Made by a program: the position numbers and the translations under genes. A stretch of DNA of 64,000 nt, taken from Ariolimax columbianus (taxonomy: Eukaryota; Mollusca; Gastropoda; Stylommatophora; Arionidae). Location: assembly GCA_036924085.1 (NCBI GenBank), contig JAVGWX010000013.1, positions 48,199,965-48,263,964 on the forward strand. The letters are read 5' to 3'. The number at the start of each line of letters is the position of its first letter. Position 1 is the first letter of the stretch. A model generated the notes under the pieces. That model saw only the letters and a list, made by a program, of their open reading frames with translations, was not told the origin of the DNA and did no database searches. Below, piece by piece: positions 1-10,834 of this stretch.

Positions 1-1259
1 CATCACATACCAACCGTCAAATTTGTAAAATTTCATTATCCTCCGAGTCATCGTTTCCTCAGCTGACCGTTGAAAACATTGCGGGTGTGATATTGAGGGT
101 GCCCAGAGTTGATCAACGAGCGATGATTCGGTTTATAACAGCTGAAGGATGTCGACCAGTTGACATGCATCGCAGAATGCAGGCAGTGTATGGTGACAAA
201 AGTGTGTCGAAGACAACAGTGCAGAACTGGGCAACGGTGTTTAAAGGAGGACGTGAGTTAACGAAAGATCTTCCGAGGCCAGGTCAGGCGCATATTATTG
301 CGTCAGAAGAAGCCATCACCAAAATTGATTTGATGCAGCAATTCGGGTGGACCGTCGCCACAGCTTACGTTCGCTAGCAGAGGAATTCGCTGTGTTGCTA
401 GGGACAGTTCAATTGGTGGTTAGCAAGAAACTGAAGTATCGGAAGATGTGTTCACAATGGGTACCTCGGTTGCTGACCAACCACCATAAGGAAGAACGCA
501 TGGGATGGAGTTTGAACCATTTGCTGCGATACGAAGAAGAAGGTAATTCGTTTCATTTGCACATAGTGGCAGGTGATGAATCGTGGTACCACCACTTTGA
601 ACCGAGCAGCAAAACTTCTAACATGCAATGGAAACATCCCGGATCAATTAAACCAACAAAATTCAAGTCACACGTTTCCGCTGGTAAGGTTATACTGACA
701 GCGTATTTTGACCGCGAGAGACCTTTTGTTGGTAGACTTTAAAGAGCCTGGCGTGAACATCAATGCTATCCGCTACAATGACACACCAGACAAGCTGCAT
801 ACAACAATCAAGAATAAACGATCCGGCATGTTTTCGCGTGGTGTGATTTTGTTGCACGACAATGCGCGTCCACATGTCGCGAACATTGTTCAGAAAGTGT
901 TAGCACAGAAAAGGTGGGAAGTATCCATCCTATAGCCCCGATATGTCACCTTGTGACTTCTATTTGTTCGGACCCTTAAATACATTTCTGAAGGGACAAA
1001 GATTCGACTCCGATGCAGACGTCATGGCCTCGGTGACCCAGTGGTTCAATGAGCAACCAAAGTCATTTTGTTTCGAACGGCATCCGTCGTCTACCAGAGC
1101 AGTGGCGTGTCTGAATGCCTATGGCGACTTTTTCTATACTAACTCTGTGGCGTGTTTACTTCAAAACAATTGCTATATTTAATTTTATTACACCGGATGA
1201 TGTAACTTTCATATATTTGTAATAAAACCACTGGGTCCGGTTTCATTTGAACACACTTC
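1..1259 (+). mobile_element. mariner-family DNA transposon, 5' end outside window
   Basis: A Tc1/mariner-type element runs off the left edge. The right terminal inverted repeat is visible as GGTCCGGTTTCATTTGAACAC at about 1234-1254, followed by a TA at 1261-1262. The same terminus in the opposite orientation occurs at 49644-49664, which confirms it as an element end. Its transposase is broken (separate entry). The element is a relic and could not move itself. Confidence 0.85.
87..1182 (+). pseudogene. mariner transposase, frameshifted
   Basis: This would be a DNA-binding, cut-and-paste transposase. The N-terminal helix-turn-helix part lies at 87-377. The catalytic part continues in three other frames (347-742, 708-935, 943-1182). 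Visible mariner motifs are GDESWYHHFEP around the first catalytic Asp, LLHDNARPH around the second, and a degraded SPCDFYLFGPL around the third. An in-frame stop and frameshifts separate the pieces, so no single protein can be made. The GDESWYHHFEP and QWKHPGS wording resembles the GVQW/SETMAR-like group, but I cannot fix the subfamily by eye. The family identity is secure; inactivity is read directly from the breaks. Confidence 0.85.
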
Positions 1260-2029
1260 CTATGTACTATAAGATATCACGATAAGACGAAAACAGAAAG
1301 AAAACGTTACGACCTAAAGGTCTTACACAGGGACTAAAAAAATAATGAGTAAATCTAGTGGACTCGTCAAAGGTAACTTAACATGCGAGCGGAAGTGACA
1401 GGTAGGAAAGATATAAGACGTGAGACAAGGCTGAGTAAGCAGACGGCAGACCAACATGTAATGGCAAGATTGTAACGGGTGTCCACCGAGAGCACCTAAC
1501 TGGATATAAGATAAAAACGAAGAATGATAAGGTGAACAGATAAGACGAGAGAGAGGCTAGGTAACGTTAATGGTCTTTGTGTCTGCAATTGCAGTGTTAC
1601 AGATTCCTTTTAAATAACGCGTTTTATGTGCGTTTTCCAATTGGACGTACCCGTCAAAGAGCCGAAATGTATGTCAATCGGCATATTATAGGATAAAGTC
1701 AAACATAGAAAATACAAAAGCGATTAAAAGTAAAGGGCGAAGATGAAAACGAGGCTGAAAAAAAGAATACAGAAATGCGTAACCTTCAAAGTGAACCTGT
1801 AACGTCATGCTTGAGTAGACATGAAGATCATAAAAAAATTCACAATGTGGAGGGACACTTGCCTGGAGAGGATGGGCTCCGCCAGGTGCAAAAAGGCCCA
1901 ACACACACCGATATTGCAGAAAACATTGAGAAATATCAGAAATGCGCCAGCCGTCCCAATACACAACAATGACAATCGTACCGCAGAGGTTGACTCGTCC
2001 ATACAGAAGATTCGATACCCTGGCACATT
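1260..2029. other. unassigned stretch
   Basis: No coding region, RNA gene or repeat that I can name. Short open frames around 1775-1972 and 1821-2366 have no recognisable motif. The sequence is A-rich on the + strand between 1290 and 1780. Confidence 0.4.
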
Positions 2030-2115
2030 AACCAGTGGAGTGGCGGGAACTGATCCTACAACCTGTAGTATCGGCGCCCCCTTTCAGGTTACGGGACTGA
2101 TGATGATGAAAGTTG
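2030..2115 (+). mobile_element. 3' end of a LINE with (GAT)n tail
   Basis: About 80 bases (the stretch containing GTGGCGGGAACTGATCC) match the 3' end of the LINE at 56170-57030 almost base for base, ending in GGTTACGGGACTGATGATGATG. In frame it reads like the C-terminal 'WRELV' tail of many reverse transcriptases. The shared end and short GAT-repeat tail mark it as a severely 5'-truncated copy of the same family. Confidence 0.6.
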
Positions 2116-2654
2116 AGAAAAACTATAATGCCAAGCAACTAAAAGTTGCCCACAATTTCAAATCGATGACGATCCTCAGATGGACAAGAGATATCAACCT
2201 TACCCCAGTGCTCTTAGCCAATGACGTGGTTGGCGATCGGGGAACCAGTGTCATGTCTCCCACTAAAAATAATAATAACGAGAAATGCAACAATTGGCCA
2301 CTGTTTTCACTGCCGGGTCCAACTTGTGTGATAAAGCCATTGACCCAACCGGCATTACGGTCGTGAATGTTCCTGACTGGGCAGATAAGGTTTAATCGTG
2401 TGAGCCCCAGTTCCTATGGTGTAGTAAATACTCCCGCATTAATCCGTATCGCCAGAGCAACACCAACAATTAAACAGGGTTTGATGAGAAGAATGCGCAC
2501 AGTGTTATCAGTAAAAGGGTCTGCTTGGCTCGTTTATTGGTTCATGATCAGTGATGGCTAGTTTTTTGCCACGAATCACGTGACGGGGTTCTGCCAATGA
2601 GAAGCAAATTAGATACCTGGCTACGCTTGCTGCTTTAAACATGCAGGTGTATCG

Positions 2655-3170
2655 CTTAGTAATTCTTCCTCTATCTATTCTTTTCATTTTTATTCTTTTC
2701 TTCGCCTTATTTTTCTTCTTTTTCCTCTTCTTCGCTTTCTACTTCGTCTTTTTTCTTTTTTTCTTCCTCTTGTTCTTTCAATACTTCTTCTTCCTCTTCT
2801 TTGTCTTTTTGCTCATTTTCCTCTTCAACTTGTTCTTTATCTTCTTCTTCGTCATCATCTACTTATTCTCTTTTTCTTCTTATTACGCTTCCACGTCTTC
2901 TACTACATCGCCTCTCTCTCTTATATTACGTCTTCATTGTCTTTTTCTCCTACTAGATCTCTTACTACTTTTTTTTATATTTTATTCACATTCCTTTTAT
3001 GCTACATCACCATCATCATTATGTTAATCACAATCATCATCAATATGATCATACTCATCATAATACTCAATATCATCATCAACATAACATCATCATCATT
3101 ATCATCACCTTGATCATCATCAAGATTAGCATCTTAATCATCTTCATCTTCTTCTCCTTATTACATTTAT
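2655..3170. repeat. pyrimidine-rich then ATC-rich low-complexity tract
   Basis: 2655-2990 is built of TTC, TTT and CTC triplets on the + strand; 3000-3150 shifts to ATC/ATA triplets. The 128-residue open frame across it is Phe/Leu/Ser-rich only because of the triplet composition, so I do not call it a gene. Confidence 0.8.
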
Positions 3171-3221
3171 TTATTTTCCGTCTAAATCCGTTATAGAAAA
3201 TTGCATTAGTTACCCTGCATG

Positions 3222-3300
3222 AACACGTGGCTGAGTGGTTAGTACAAACATCTTCAAGTCAGAGAAATACCCTATCGAATCCCGAGTTAAACGTTTTTTT
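3222..3300 (+). mobile_element. possible tRNA-derived SINE head
   Basis: GTGGCTGAGTGGTTAGTAC resembles an RNA polymerase III A box with the D-arm of a leucine or serine tRNA, and ATCGAATCCCG about 45 bases on resembles a B box; a T run follows. It is too degraded for a functional tRNA gene. Confidence 0.35.
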
Positions 3301-3342
3301 CAAAGTGGAGTAAAAATCAAATCTGTCACTCATACTTTTCAG

Positions 3343-3800
3343 CTTCTTCTTCTTCTTCTTCTTCTTCTTCTTCTTGTTCTTCTTCTTCTTCTTCTTCTTC
3401 TTCTTCTTCTTTGTATTCTTTTTCGATCAACTGATGCAATGTTTATTGCTCGGTGAGAATCACGAAGGAGATTGTTCGTCTCAAGTCTTCGCCGGTCCCT
3501 ACAGCTTTTCGAGCATGGTGGCTTCTCCTTGCCAGACTGTGTCTCTCTTTGGTCTGCATACGTGAGATAGTGCTTAAGGATATGTTCTAGGGCTTGCTTG
3601 GGTGCTAAGCATTTTCATTTGACGGTGTCTCTAAGACTCATTCTGTGGAGGTGGGCCTTGAGTCTGCAATGTCCTGTTTCAAGTCTGAAAATCGTTGTCT
3701 GCCCATCTTTGTCAAGTTTCCCTTCACTTTGTGAATATCTGGAACATAATTTGGTATTTACAGTTGATGTGCCATTTGTTATTAACAAAGAGATTTAGTC
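3343..3800 (-). mobile_element. 3' end of a RNase H-type LINE with (GAA)n tail
   Basis: On the - strand the stretch from about 3800 down to 3430 translates in part to 'TIFRLETGHCRLKAHLHR' and then 'ALEHIL', the same region as the C-terminal 'VVFRLRTGHNRLRYHLF' plus Cys/His motif of the intact element at 16548-20456. The CTT run at 3343-3420 is then the (GAA)n tail of this copy rather than an independent microsatellite. The coding remnant has stops. It is a different subfamily from the intact element because the protein is only partly alike. Confidence 0.6.
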
Positions 3801-4234
3801 CTGGTCATCCTACGTTCACAACCTGTTGGATGTCACACCCCCGCTGTCTTTTTATGGGAATGGCTTCGGGAGTAAACCTTGAGGACAAAAATCTCCATCC
3901 TGTACTATGTCCAGTTGTCTCGATAATGTCCTGCCACGGCCGAAGGTAGTTCAGGACGAGATAATGATGTTGACATCTCTCTTACTTTAATCCGAATCAC
4001 CGCGCAAGACACACATTTCAGCAGACAGAGAAAAAGGAAAAGATTGTCCACACGGCTGAATAGAGAGAGAGTGGTCTTCATCACACGCGATGGACAAACA
4101 TCATATCACATGTTATTTTACACACAGTAGAAACGCATTGTTGTACGTAATAATACACACATTATGGCCATATTCACTGGCTCATTCCGTCTTGTCAGGC
4201 GATAGTAAGTTCTGCTTTGAAAAAAGGGATGTAA

Positions 4235-4564
4235 CTACAGTCCATGACGATCACGAATGTGACTCGTAAGACCAATCCGAGCAGAGAAGCGTCTTCCACA
4301 TTGTGTGCAAGGAAAGTCAGGACCGTTTGTGGCATCGTATGTAGTGGCCATATTGTTGAAAGCATTATTGTACATTTCATTAGCGTAGTGTTCGATTATT
4401 TGCTTTCCGCGGAGTTCAAATTTCATTACAAGTGTGGTCCAGTCGACCACTCTACAAATATGTACTTGACTTACTGTTGGGCAAAGACACGTAGAGATGA
4501 AGAAAACTGACATCCCACCTCTTAAATAAGCTGTGACCTCGTACAAAGATGTCTTCTCTAACAC
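4235..4564 (-). pseudogene. LINE 3' coding remnant with C2H2-like finger
   Basis: A 109-codon open frame ends in a C-x2-C-x12-H-x4-H pattern (FPCTQCGRRF, then IGLTSHIRDRH). The preceding DWTTLV and this particular finger (CxxCGRxFxxRIGLxSH) are typical of the C-terminal tail of several animal LINE ORF2 proteins, where it follows the 'WRxLV' segment. I therefore read it as the truncated 3' end of a LINE, not a host zinc-finger gene. No further fingers or upstream reverse transcriptase are seen. Confidence 0.55.
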
Positions 4565-4806
4565 ATCATCCCCTACAGCAGTGTCTACTCGGAACTACGT
4601 TCACCTTAACCTTTACAGGGGTTTGTCATTCACAGAAAAATGTGTGACCTAGAGATTATATTGTCCATCTCTTGACCAACTGGATGTACCATATGCGATG
4701 GTGAAGGCAAGAGCCCCATGTTTGTACAGCTCTATTAACCCTACCTGCGGATTCCGGAAATGTGAATAAACGTTTTAATTATACTTCGTTATCATTCATA
4801 ACATCA

Positions 4807-5640
4807 TCATGTAGCATGTCCTTTATAGAACGTCGCTCCCATCACAGTCTGTCCAAAAGAAACTCGTTCCCTTGACAAAACTCCAGTCTCCGCCACAGTC
4901 CTACCCAGGCATTCCTGGATATCTTGGTGCCATCGTCTTCTTGGTCTACCCCTTCCTCTTTTGCCTGGCACCATACCTTCCATCACCGTTCTCTCAAGAC
5001 CGTTGTGTCTCTTGATGTGACCAAAGTATTTGCATTTTATGGCCAAAATGGAATTGATAAACCAGTTCTCCTCTATGCTCAACTCTTGCCGAATGTCATT
5101 TTGTTGGTACTCTGCCAACATTTCTTCAGGCTGTCCAGCCTCTACATTGCCATAGCTAGTCTTCTTCTCAGGCTGTCCAGCCTCTACATTGCCATAGCTA
5201 GTCTTCTTCTCAGGCTGTCCAGCCTCTACATTGCCATCGCTAGTCTTCTTCTGATTTCTTTCAAGCAGTCGCCATTTCTGTCAATTCTGGATCCCAGATA
5301 TTCAAAATGTGTGACCTGATCTATTTCCTCACCACCCACTGTAAATTTATGCTGACATTGTGTTTTGTCGGTGGTCATTATCTTTGTTTTATTTATGTTT
5401 ATGAACAGGTTTTGATCTTTACTATGTCCATTTACGGCTGAAATTAGCTGCTCTAGCCCTTCTGCACTTTTTGATAGGATCACTGTATCATCTGCGTATC
5501 GTAACTCTGGAAGGGCGTACCGCCAAGCGTAAATGACTCGAAACTTTCAATGTTCTCGTCTTACATTTCTCATTATACACTCGGCATATATGTTGTATAG
5601 ATAAGGTGAGATGATACATTCATGTCTTACTCCCTTTTGT
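4807..5640 (-). pseudogene. LINE reverse transcriptase, C-terminal part
   Basis: Read on the - strand from 5640, the pieces follow normal reverse-transcriptase order: a decayed 'GCIISPYLYNIYAE' region, then ILSKSAEGLEQLISAV just after the expected FADD box, FEYLGSRIDRNGD, and the terminal block YFGHIKRHNGLERTV with GKRGRGRPRRRW. The frame is interrupted, and the middle is expanded by a 42-bp tandem repeat at 5128-5250. This is a 5'-truncated LINE lying directly upstream of the host exon at 5688, in antisense orientation. Confidence 0.75.
5128..5250. repeat. 42-bp tandem repeat, three copies
   Basis: The unit AGGCTGTCCAGCCTCTACAT... begins at 5128, 5170 and 5212. It lies inside the LINE remnant and expands its coding sequence in frame. 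Confidence 0.85.
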
Positions 5641-5687
5641 ACTGCAAACCAATAATTCATAACAGTATAAATATTTCTTGTCCACAG

Positions 5688-6632
5688 AGGGAGTCGCTAG
5701 ACCAATGCGAGATAGCAAGGACAGATACATCCACCCGCATCTCAAGCCTGCACCCACAGACGAGGCTCCAACAAGCACTTGAAGACAGGGACACCTTTTA
5801 CGACGTTCTGATAGCTTCCGGACAACATGAGACATATCCGGGAGAGACAGACATATCGGAGACTGATTTCTTACAAGACCGTATATATCCCACTTTTAGC
5901 CACGCCCATTTAACATGTGACGTCAACTTGAATACATACGTACCTGAATCTGCTTGCATTGAACGTAATGAACTGGCGTCTAGCACAACACCGTTGACTT
6001 CGGGTTCTAATCCCTTAATCAACACATCCGCTACGCACGACGCATTAGCCAAATGCGGGAATGAAAATGTAAAAGCAGTTTGTGAGGAGATAGTTAGGAA
6101 TGCGAACAAAGCTGTGAATTCTAGATCGGATGCTCATACAAGCACCAGAACTGCGTTAGCGTCGGACATGGATTATCCCATCCGCGGAACAATTTCCCCA
6201 TTAACTAACAAAGTTGCTGTCAAGAGATGTGTTGGCAATGTCGATGGAGTTTCCTTTGTGTTCGGACGTCCAGCTTCTCCGACTAATGAGCAGACCAGAT
6301 CGAGATATCATCAGACATTCGCTAACGCTGAGATGACACGATGCATGTCGTCATCTCCGGCTCGCTACGCGGCCGGGCATTACCACCGGCGTGCAATGTC
6401 ACCAAGCAGCGATGTGATGCCTGTAAGGCGGGGGATAGCTCTTGGAGCCTACCCATCTCGGCGGGTCTTGTCTCCTCCGTCAGTTTTGGGAGTAGGTGCA
6501 GCAGCCGAGCCACGGATACACCACCAAGGAGGGATATGCTGTGAGCACTGCAACGGGTGTCTTGTAGAGTTGAAACGCCAGGCTCTCAGACTCATGTTTC
6601 CAGATAATGGTCCAGGGGCCCATCTAGCACAG
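5688..6632 (+). CDS. exon of a KIF26-like kinesin gene (N-terminal region)
   Basis: An exon with acceptor TTCTTGTCCACAG before 5688 and donor CACAG|GTAAGT at 6632/6633. It is 945 bases, 315 codons, phase 0 at both ends, with no stop. The first two thirds are Ser/Thr/Pro-rich and look disordered. The last 35 residues hold C-C-x2-C-x2-C followed by LVELKRQALRLMFP. From memory of the family, vertebrate KIF26A/KIF26B carry a block 'C-x2-C-x-x-x-LVELKRQALRL' in their N-terminal region, well before the motor domain, and a second CxxC block next; that second block is found at 57238-57464. KIF26 proteins are atypical, ATPase-poor kinesins that bind microtubules and act in signalling and cell migration. 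An in-frame ATG lies upstream at 5622 but before the acceptor, so this may not be the first exon. The motor domain is outside the window. Confidence 0.75.
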
Positions 6633-6806
6633 GTAAGTGCTGATTCTCTTCTAGATAATGGTCCAAGGGGCCCATCTAGCACAGGTAAGTGCTGATTCTC
6701 TTCTAGATAATGGTCCAGGGGCCCATCTTGCACAGGTAAGTGCTGATTCTCTCCTAGATAATGGTCCAGGGGCCCATCTAGCACAGATAAGTGCTGATTC
6801 TCTTAC
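6603..6806 (+). repeat. 51-52 bp tandem repeat of the exon end and splice sites
   Basis: Four units begin at 6603, 6654, 6706 and 6757. Each contains the last ~30 bases of the KIF26-like exon, the donor CAG|GTAAGT, a branch-point-like TGCTGAT and an acceptor-like TTCTCTTCTAG. Donor GTs are at 6633, 6685 and 6736; in the fourth unit the donor has become CAGAT at 6787. Confidence 0.9.
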
Positions 6807-6841
6807 TCAAAACTTTGTCTACTGTGCGAATATATATATAC

Positions 6842-7095
6842 TTACTTACTTAATGTCCGTGATATGCAACCACACATAGTCTTCGCCCAAATCCCAGCCA
6901 CCGTCAGGTCCGCCACTGCACAGGATTCCTGCATTCTAGAACATTTAAACGGGCGCCCCGAGTCCTGGACTGCTCTATATATGCAATATTCATCGTCTGC
7001 ATATCCCCATTTTTTTAGGTTAGAGCCACACCTGGACACATCTGTTCTTAACCTGTTCAAAGTGATCCACGTAGTACACGGTCAATCATATCCTA
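6842..7095. other. unassigned intronic sequence
   Basis: Follows the exon-end repeat. Short frames on both strands show no domain. A CTTACTTACTT run stands at 6840-6850. Confidence 0.4.
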
Positions 7096-7099
7096 GTTG

Positions 7100-7376
7100 G
7101 GAACCGCGTAGCGCAGGGGTTGGCGATCTGGCTTCGCATCTGAGTGGTCCTGGGTTCATTCCCCAAGTTGAGGCGGTAAGGTTTTTTTCAGACCGCAATC
7201 TCAGGACACCCGGGTCGACCCAGCCTTAAATGGGTACCGGTTCATTTCGGGAAGTAAAAGCGGCGAGATAGAGGAGATGGCTACCGCCCTCATATAGCCG
7301 AGCCTTTGAAATATGAGATCGCTAACACCTCACACCCCTACGGCAGTAATTCTATGGGTTAATTGACTTTACTTTT
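7100..7376 (+). mobile_element. tRNA-derived SINE with mollusc-type conserved body
   Basis: The head GCGTAGCGCAGGGGTTGGCG has an A-box pattern and GGTTCATTCCCC a B-box pattern. The body contains GGGTCGACCCAGCCTTAAA then TGGGTACCGG and GGGAAGTAAAAGCGGCG, the kind of central domain shared by many lophotrochozoan SINEs. It ends in an AT-rich tail near 7376. It is transcribed by Pol III and mobilised by LINE proteins in known families; whether this copy is active cannot be seen. Confidence 0.7.
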
Positions 7377-7889
7377 ACATATCCTAGTACAGGTTATTAT
7401 TTAATCTCCATCCAACCTTCTCCCTTCATTTGGCGACACTTTCCTATGCGGGCTCTCTCAGATCTCTGTTCTGACGGATATACAGTCCGCAGAAACCTGT
7501 TTGTGTTTCTGTACGGTTCTGAATGCTGAAAAATTTTAGAAAACGCAATTTGAAAATTGTTATCTTTCCACGCACGCTGCCAAAGGAAGAGCCTGTCAAA
7601 CTTGCTATTCAAACACCATATATGTACACGGAATGACAGAGAAGACATGCAAACTAGCATAACCAATAGACGTGAGAATTGTGTCGGCCAGGTTTTTAAA
7701 AAACGGAACTCGTTTCCTTCAGCAGTACTTCCACAGTGTGGATCCCAGAAAGAAGACGACACAGAGGTCAACTTCAAAACAATTCATCTCAATAAAATTA
7801 GTAAGTTGTTGTAGAATTGGTATTTGCTGATGATTAGGTCATTTTTTATCAAAATGGAGAATATCTACAACTCCACACAACCTTTCTCA

Positions 7890-8600
7890 ATTTGACTTGT
7901 AACGAAGTTGGCATCAACACAGACAAGACAGAGCTTACGACGATATCGCGTGAACACGTGCAGAGAAGTTTCCACATCAGTGACAAAAGTCTCAATCAAG
8001 TACTGGAGTTGCAATAACCTAGATAGTATGTTCACTGATGATGGCAGAGTGGACAGACAGATTGCACATATAATTCAGAATGCGAACAATGTCCACTATT
8101 AAATTACAATGATTTTGAAACACCATAGAGTGCTTCTTTCAACTAAGCGGAGACTGATAGATACACTGTTTATTCCTACATTGTGTTACCAATGTTAATT
8201 TTGGTCCTTACAAGCAACCTATAAGAGCAAGATCGAGAGCTGTGAGAAGTGCAGCCAGAAAGACAACCTGTAAGCGAATACGCAACACCACGCTGAAGCA
8301 GACATTGGGGACAAAGTTGACTCTTAACAAATCAAGTGGTTTGGTCAGAACACATTACGACCAGCATTCAGCGAGAGCATAGCATGTCTCAGATCTTCGT
8401 ACAAGGGGCCGATCTCGACCTCGGTAGATCAGAGGGTGTCTCTGACAATCTCAGGAAGTTACATCTAACGACAACACCGGTCTCCTACCTGACAATAACA
8501 AGAAATCTACTCACCCGCCTCTCTGAGACGCCTCATGGGAAGAACAGTAGGAAAAAAAAAAGGAAAATATATTTGGACTTTGCCATTTCAAGAATGGTGC
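7890..8600 (+). pseudogene. LINE reverse transcriptase C-terminal remnant
   Basis: The + strand reads in part as SMFTDDGRVDRQIAHIIQNA, then LLSTKRRLIDTLFIPTLCY, the segment that follows the FADD box in many LINE reverse transcriptases ('F-x-x-DG-x-x-x-EI-x-x-RI', then 'Y-x-x-x-VLP-x-L-x-Y'). Stops and frameshifts break it. The following 300 bases are less clear. No 5' part or tail was found. Confidence 0.55.
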
Positions 8601-8629
8601 TGTGATATGTATGTACATTCCTAACTTAA

Positions 8630-8835
8630 CAGTTGGTAAGGCTGCGTGGCATATGGGTGATACTCGCTCTGTTTTCACAATCCCAGCGCACTGAGTTCGA
8701 ATTCGCACCTTGTCCAGTTTCGTAGACATTGGTTTTTTTTCTCGGGCGATTGTTCCTCTACGTACGGAAAGTAATGGCAACCTACCGTACTGTACGCTTG
8801 TAACAGCCAACTAGGTGGCAGTCGTAAGAAGCGAC
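8630..8835 (+). mobile_element. possible second SINE
   Basis: GGCTGCGTGGCATATGGGTG and GAGTTCGAATTCG about 50 bases later resemble diverged Pol III A and B boxes. The following AGTAATGGCAACCTACCG looks like a SINE body. No clear tail or target duplication. Confidence 0.35.
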
Positions 8836-9044
8836 GTTCTGCAAAAGTACCTTTTTTCCAATTGTCGGATTGTTTTTTTTGTGTGGGTTCTGTGTGGAAT
8901 GAGACGAGAGCAAGTAAATATGTAAAATCTGCGTTTCTCGGAACAAGCTTTTGAATAACCTGTCCAGAATACGTTAATATTTGATAGATTAGCATGTGGC
9001 ACAAAGCAATGTACACAATGTCAGCTCTTTAGGTTTTGCAAGAG

Positions 9045-9640
9045 TTGTTTGTTGTTGTTGCCAATGTCCACAATGAGTAAGTTAATTATTTTAGGCTCCC
9101 TGAAAAAAAGCGTTGAGTGACGGTTTGTTTGGCTTCATCAGCGTGTCGTTCACTCATACAGGGATCACGTCGATCTCGGCCGGCTGGTGAGGGAAACAGC
9201 CCAATTCCAGGCAAAACTGCGAGGAAGACGAGTTGGTTGTCTTGGCCAATATATTTTGCCTGGCCCTGACTAACAAGTCTGACCAGTATATTTTGTCTGA
9301 CCCAGTCTAACAAGTCTGATCAGTATATTTTGCCTGACACAGTCTAACAAGTCTGATCAGTATATTTTGTTTGACCCACTCTAACACGTCTGATCAGTAT
9401 ATTTTGCCTGACCCTGATTAACATAACTGATTAGTATCTTTTGCCTGACCCTGACTAACGTGTCTGAACATTATGTTTTGCCTGACGCTGATTAACATGT
9501 CTGAACAGTATTATTTTCCTGACCCTGATTAACATGACTAAACAGTATGTTTTGCCTGACCCTGACTAACATGAATGATCAATTTATTTTGCCTGAGCCT
9601 GACTAACGTTTCTTAACAGTATGTTTTGCCTGACCCGACG
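9045..9640 (+). mobile_element. dispersed family A with 37-bp tandem core
   Basis: The head (GTTGTTGTTGCC, CACAATGAGT, then TTGGCTTCATC and CAGGGATCACGTCGATCTC) recurs at 12180, 36345 (-), 41170 (-) and 57600. After it come about ten units of 37 bp (GTATATTTTGCCTGACCCTG...CTGATCA) from 9247 to about 9640. The same 37-bp unit, diverged, makes up the arrays at 35205-36345 and 57868-58245. A short conserved head plus an internal tandem core recalls Pearl/Helitron-like non-autonomous elements of molluscs, but I could not find definitive Helitron ends. Confidence 0.65.
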
Positions 9641-10265
9641 TTAGTGTGAAACAAAATCTGCTTTACAATACAGGAGTAAAGGACAGAACGACTAGTTAAC
9701 CAAGGATTCGAACAAGAGAAAGCATATTGTGATAAGGCCTAATTTTAAACTTCATCTCGTAATAAACACTAATTTCGGACAGAAATCTTCAAACCCAGTA
9801 ATCTAAACATAGCGAGATAGAAAACATAAAGAGTTTTCAAATCAACAGTCTACATTTGTTCTGGTAAGTGTTTTTGTGATCACCATACCACTCACTATCC
9901 CTGTGTACTCCATTAAAAGGCATATCTGGTTACACATGTAGGAAGTTTCCTCTTATATCGTAATTACATCAAACTCCCCTCCATGCTGGTCTGTAATTTC
10001 TAAGTGCACTGATAGTTATCTGATTCTCTTCCTCTGGACTGTGTTTGCGTTATCTCTTGAGACGTATCGTCTGCAGTGAATGAGATGTTCTTGCTCAGGT
10101 GCCGTGTTTCACAATCGTGGGTTATGACAGATGTGCACCTTTGCTAGAAGCTGCCCCACTTAAATACCATTGAAGAAATATGTAGGTTCCTGTTTTTGTA
10201 ACTTGTTCTTTTAATTCCATTTCTTAAAAATACATATCAATGACTCGTACAAGGTCGGAATTTGT
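9640..10265. other. unassigned stretch
   Basis: AT-moderate sequence with no recognisable gene, element end or tandem repeat. Confidence 0.4.
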
Positions 10266-10335
10266 TCTACTTTTTCTTCCTATTTTCTTCTTCTTCTTCT
10301 TCTTTTTTTTCTTCTTCTTCTTCTTCTTCTTTTAT
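10266..10335. repeat. (TTC)n tract
   Basis: TTC repeats interrupted by T runs. It could be the (GAA)n tail of another - strand LINE copy, as at 3343-3420, but no coding remnant is clear next to it. Confidence 0.8.
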
Positions 10336-10359
10336 TATTCAGTCAATCCTCGTTCTTCA

Positions 10360-10690
10360 GCTGTAGGGGTGAGCTACCAAAAGCTGATTGCCAGCGACAG
10401 CGAACCAGAGCTGCCCAGACCATTCTACACCTAGACGGGGTAATCCTGGATAACAGACTGCAACAGAGCAGACTGGCTAAGGAGAAGGGATCGAAGTGGG
10501 AAGGGTAACCTGGTACTCAAAAATGACTGCTGAAGTCAGATGTGTCGGACCGAGGGGTGCAAATATCGCAGTGAAGCTGTAAACTCCGACCCAATGCGTT
10601 TCATTCTCCGGACAACATCTTCCTACTTGAAAGGCACTTATCAGGACTTTGTCGCGGGAGATTGAGAACGAACGACGAGGACAAAGTAGA
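10360..10690 (+). mobile_element. dispersed family B fragment
   Basis: Contains CAAATATCGCAGTGAAGCTG and GAGATTGAGAACGAACGACG. The same ~330 bp recurs at 10990-11335 in this orientation and at 21366-21705, 24843-25190, 38929-39165 and (more diverged) 40885-41065 in reverse. See the entry at 10835 for its likely nature. Confidence 0.7.
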
Positions 10691-10834
10691 AGAAGAGGAA
10701 GAAGAAGAAGGTGATGATGATTAACCAATTACTCTCATGGGGAAACTCTTGATGCCTTTCCCGAAGAATTAATACATGTATATAATGATGTATTAGAATT
10801 TAATACCACATGTAAAGTAAGTTACATAACATAC

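Noticed and set aside
3222..3300. A functional tRNA gene
   Set aside because: Box-like words exist, but I could not pair an acceptor stem; the same holds at 8630, 22865 and 61245. They are treated as SINE-like relics.
4235..4564. Host C2H2 zinc-finger gene
   Set aside because: A single finger at the end of a 'W-x-x-LV' segment is the hallmark of LINE C-termini; no array of fingers or exon structure.
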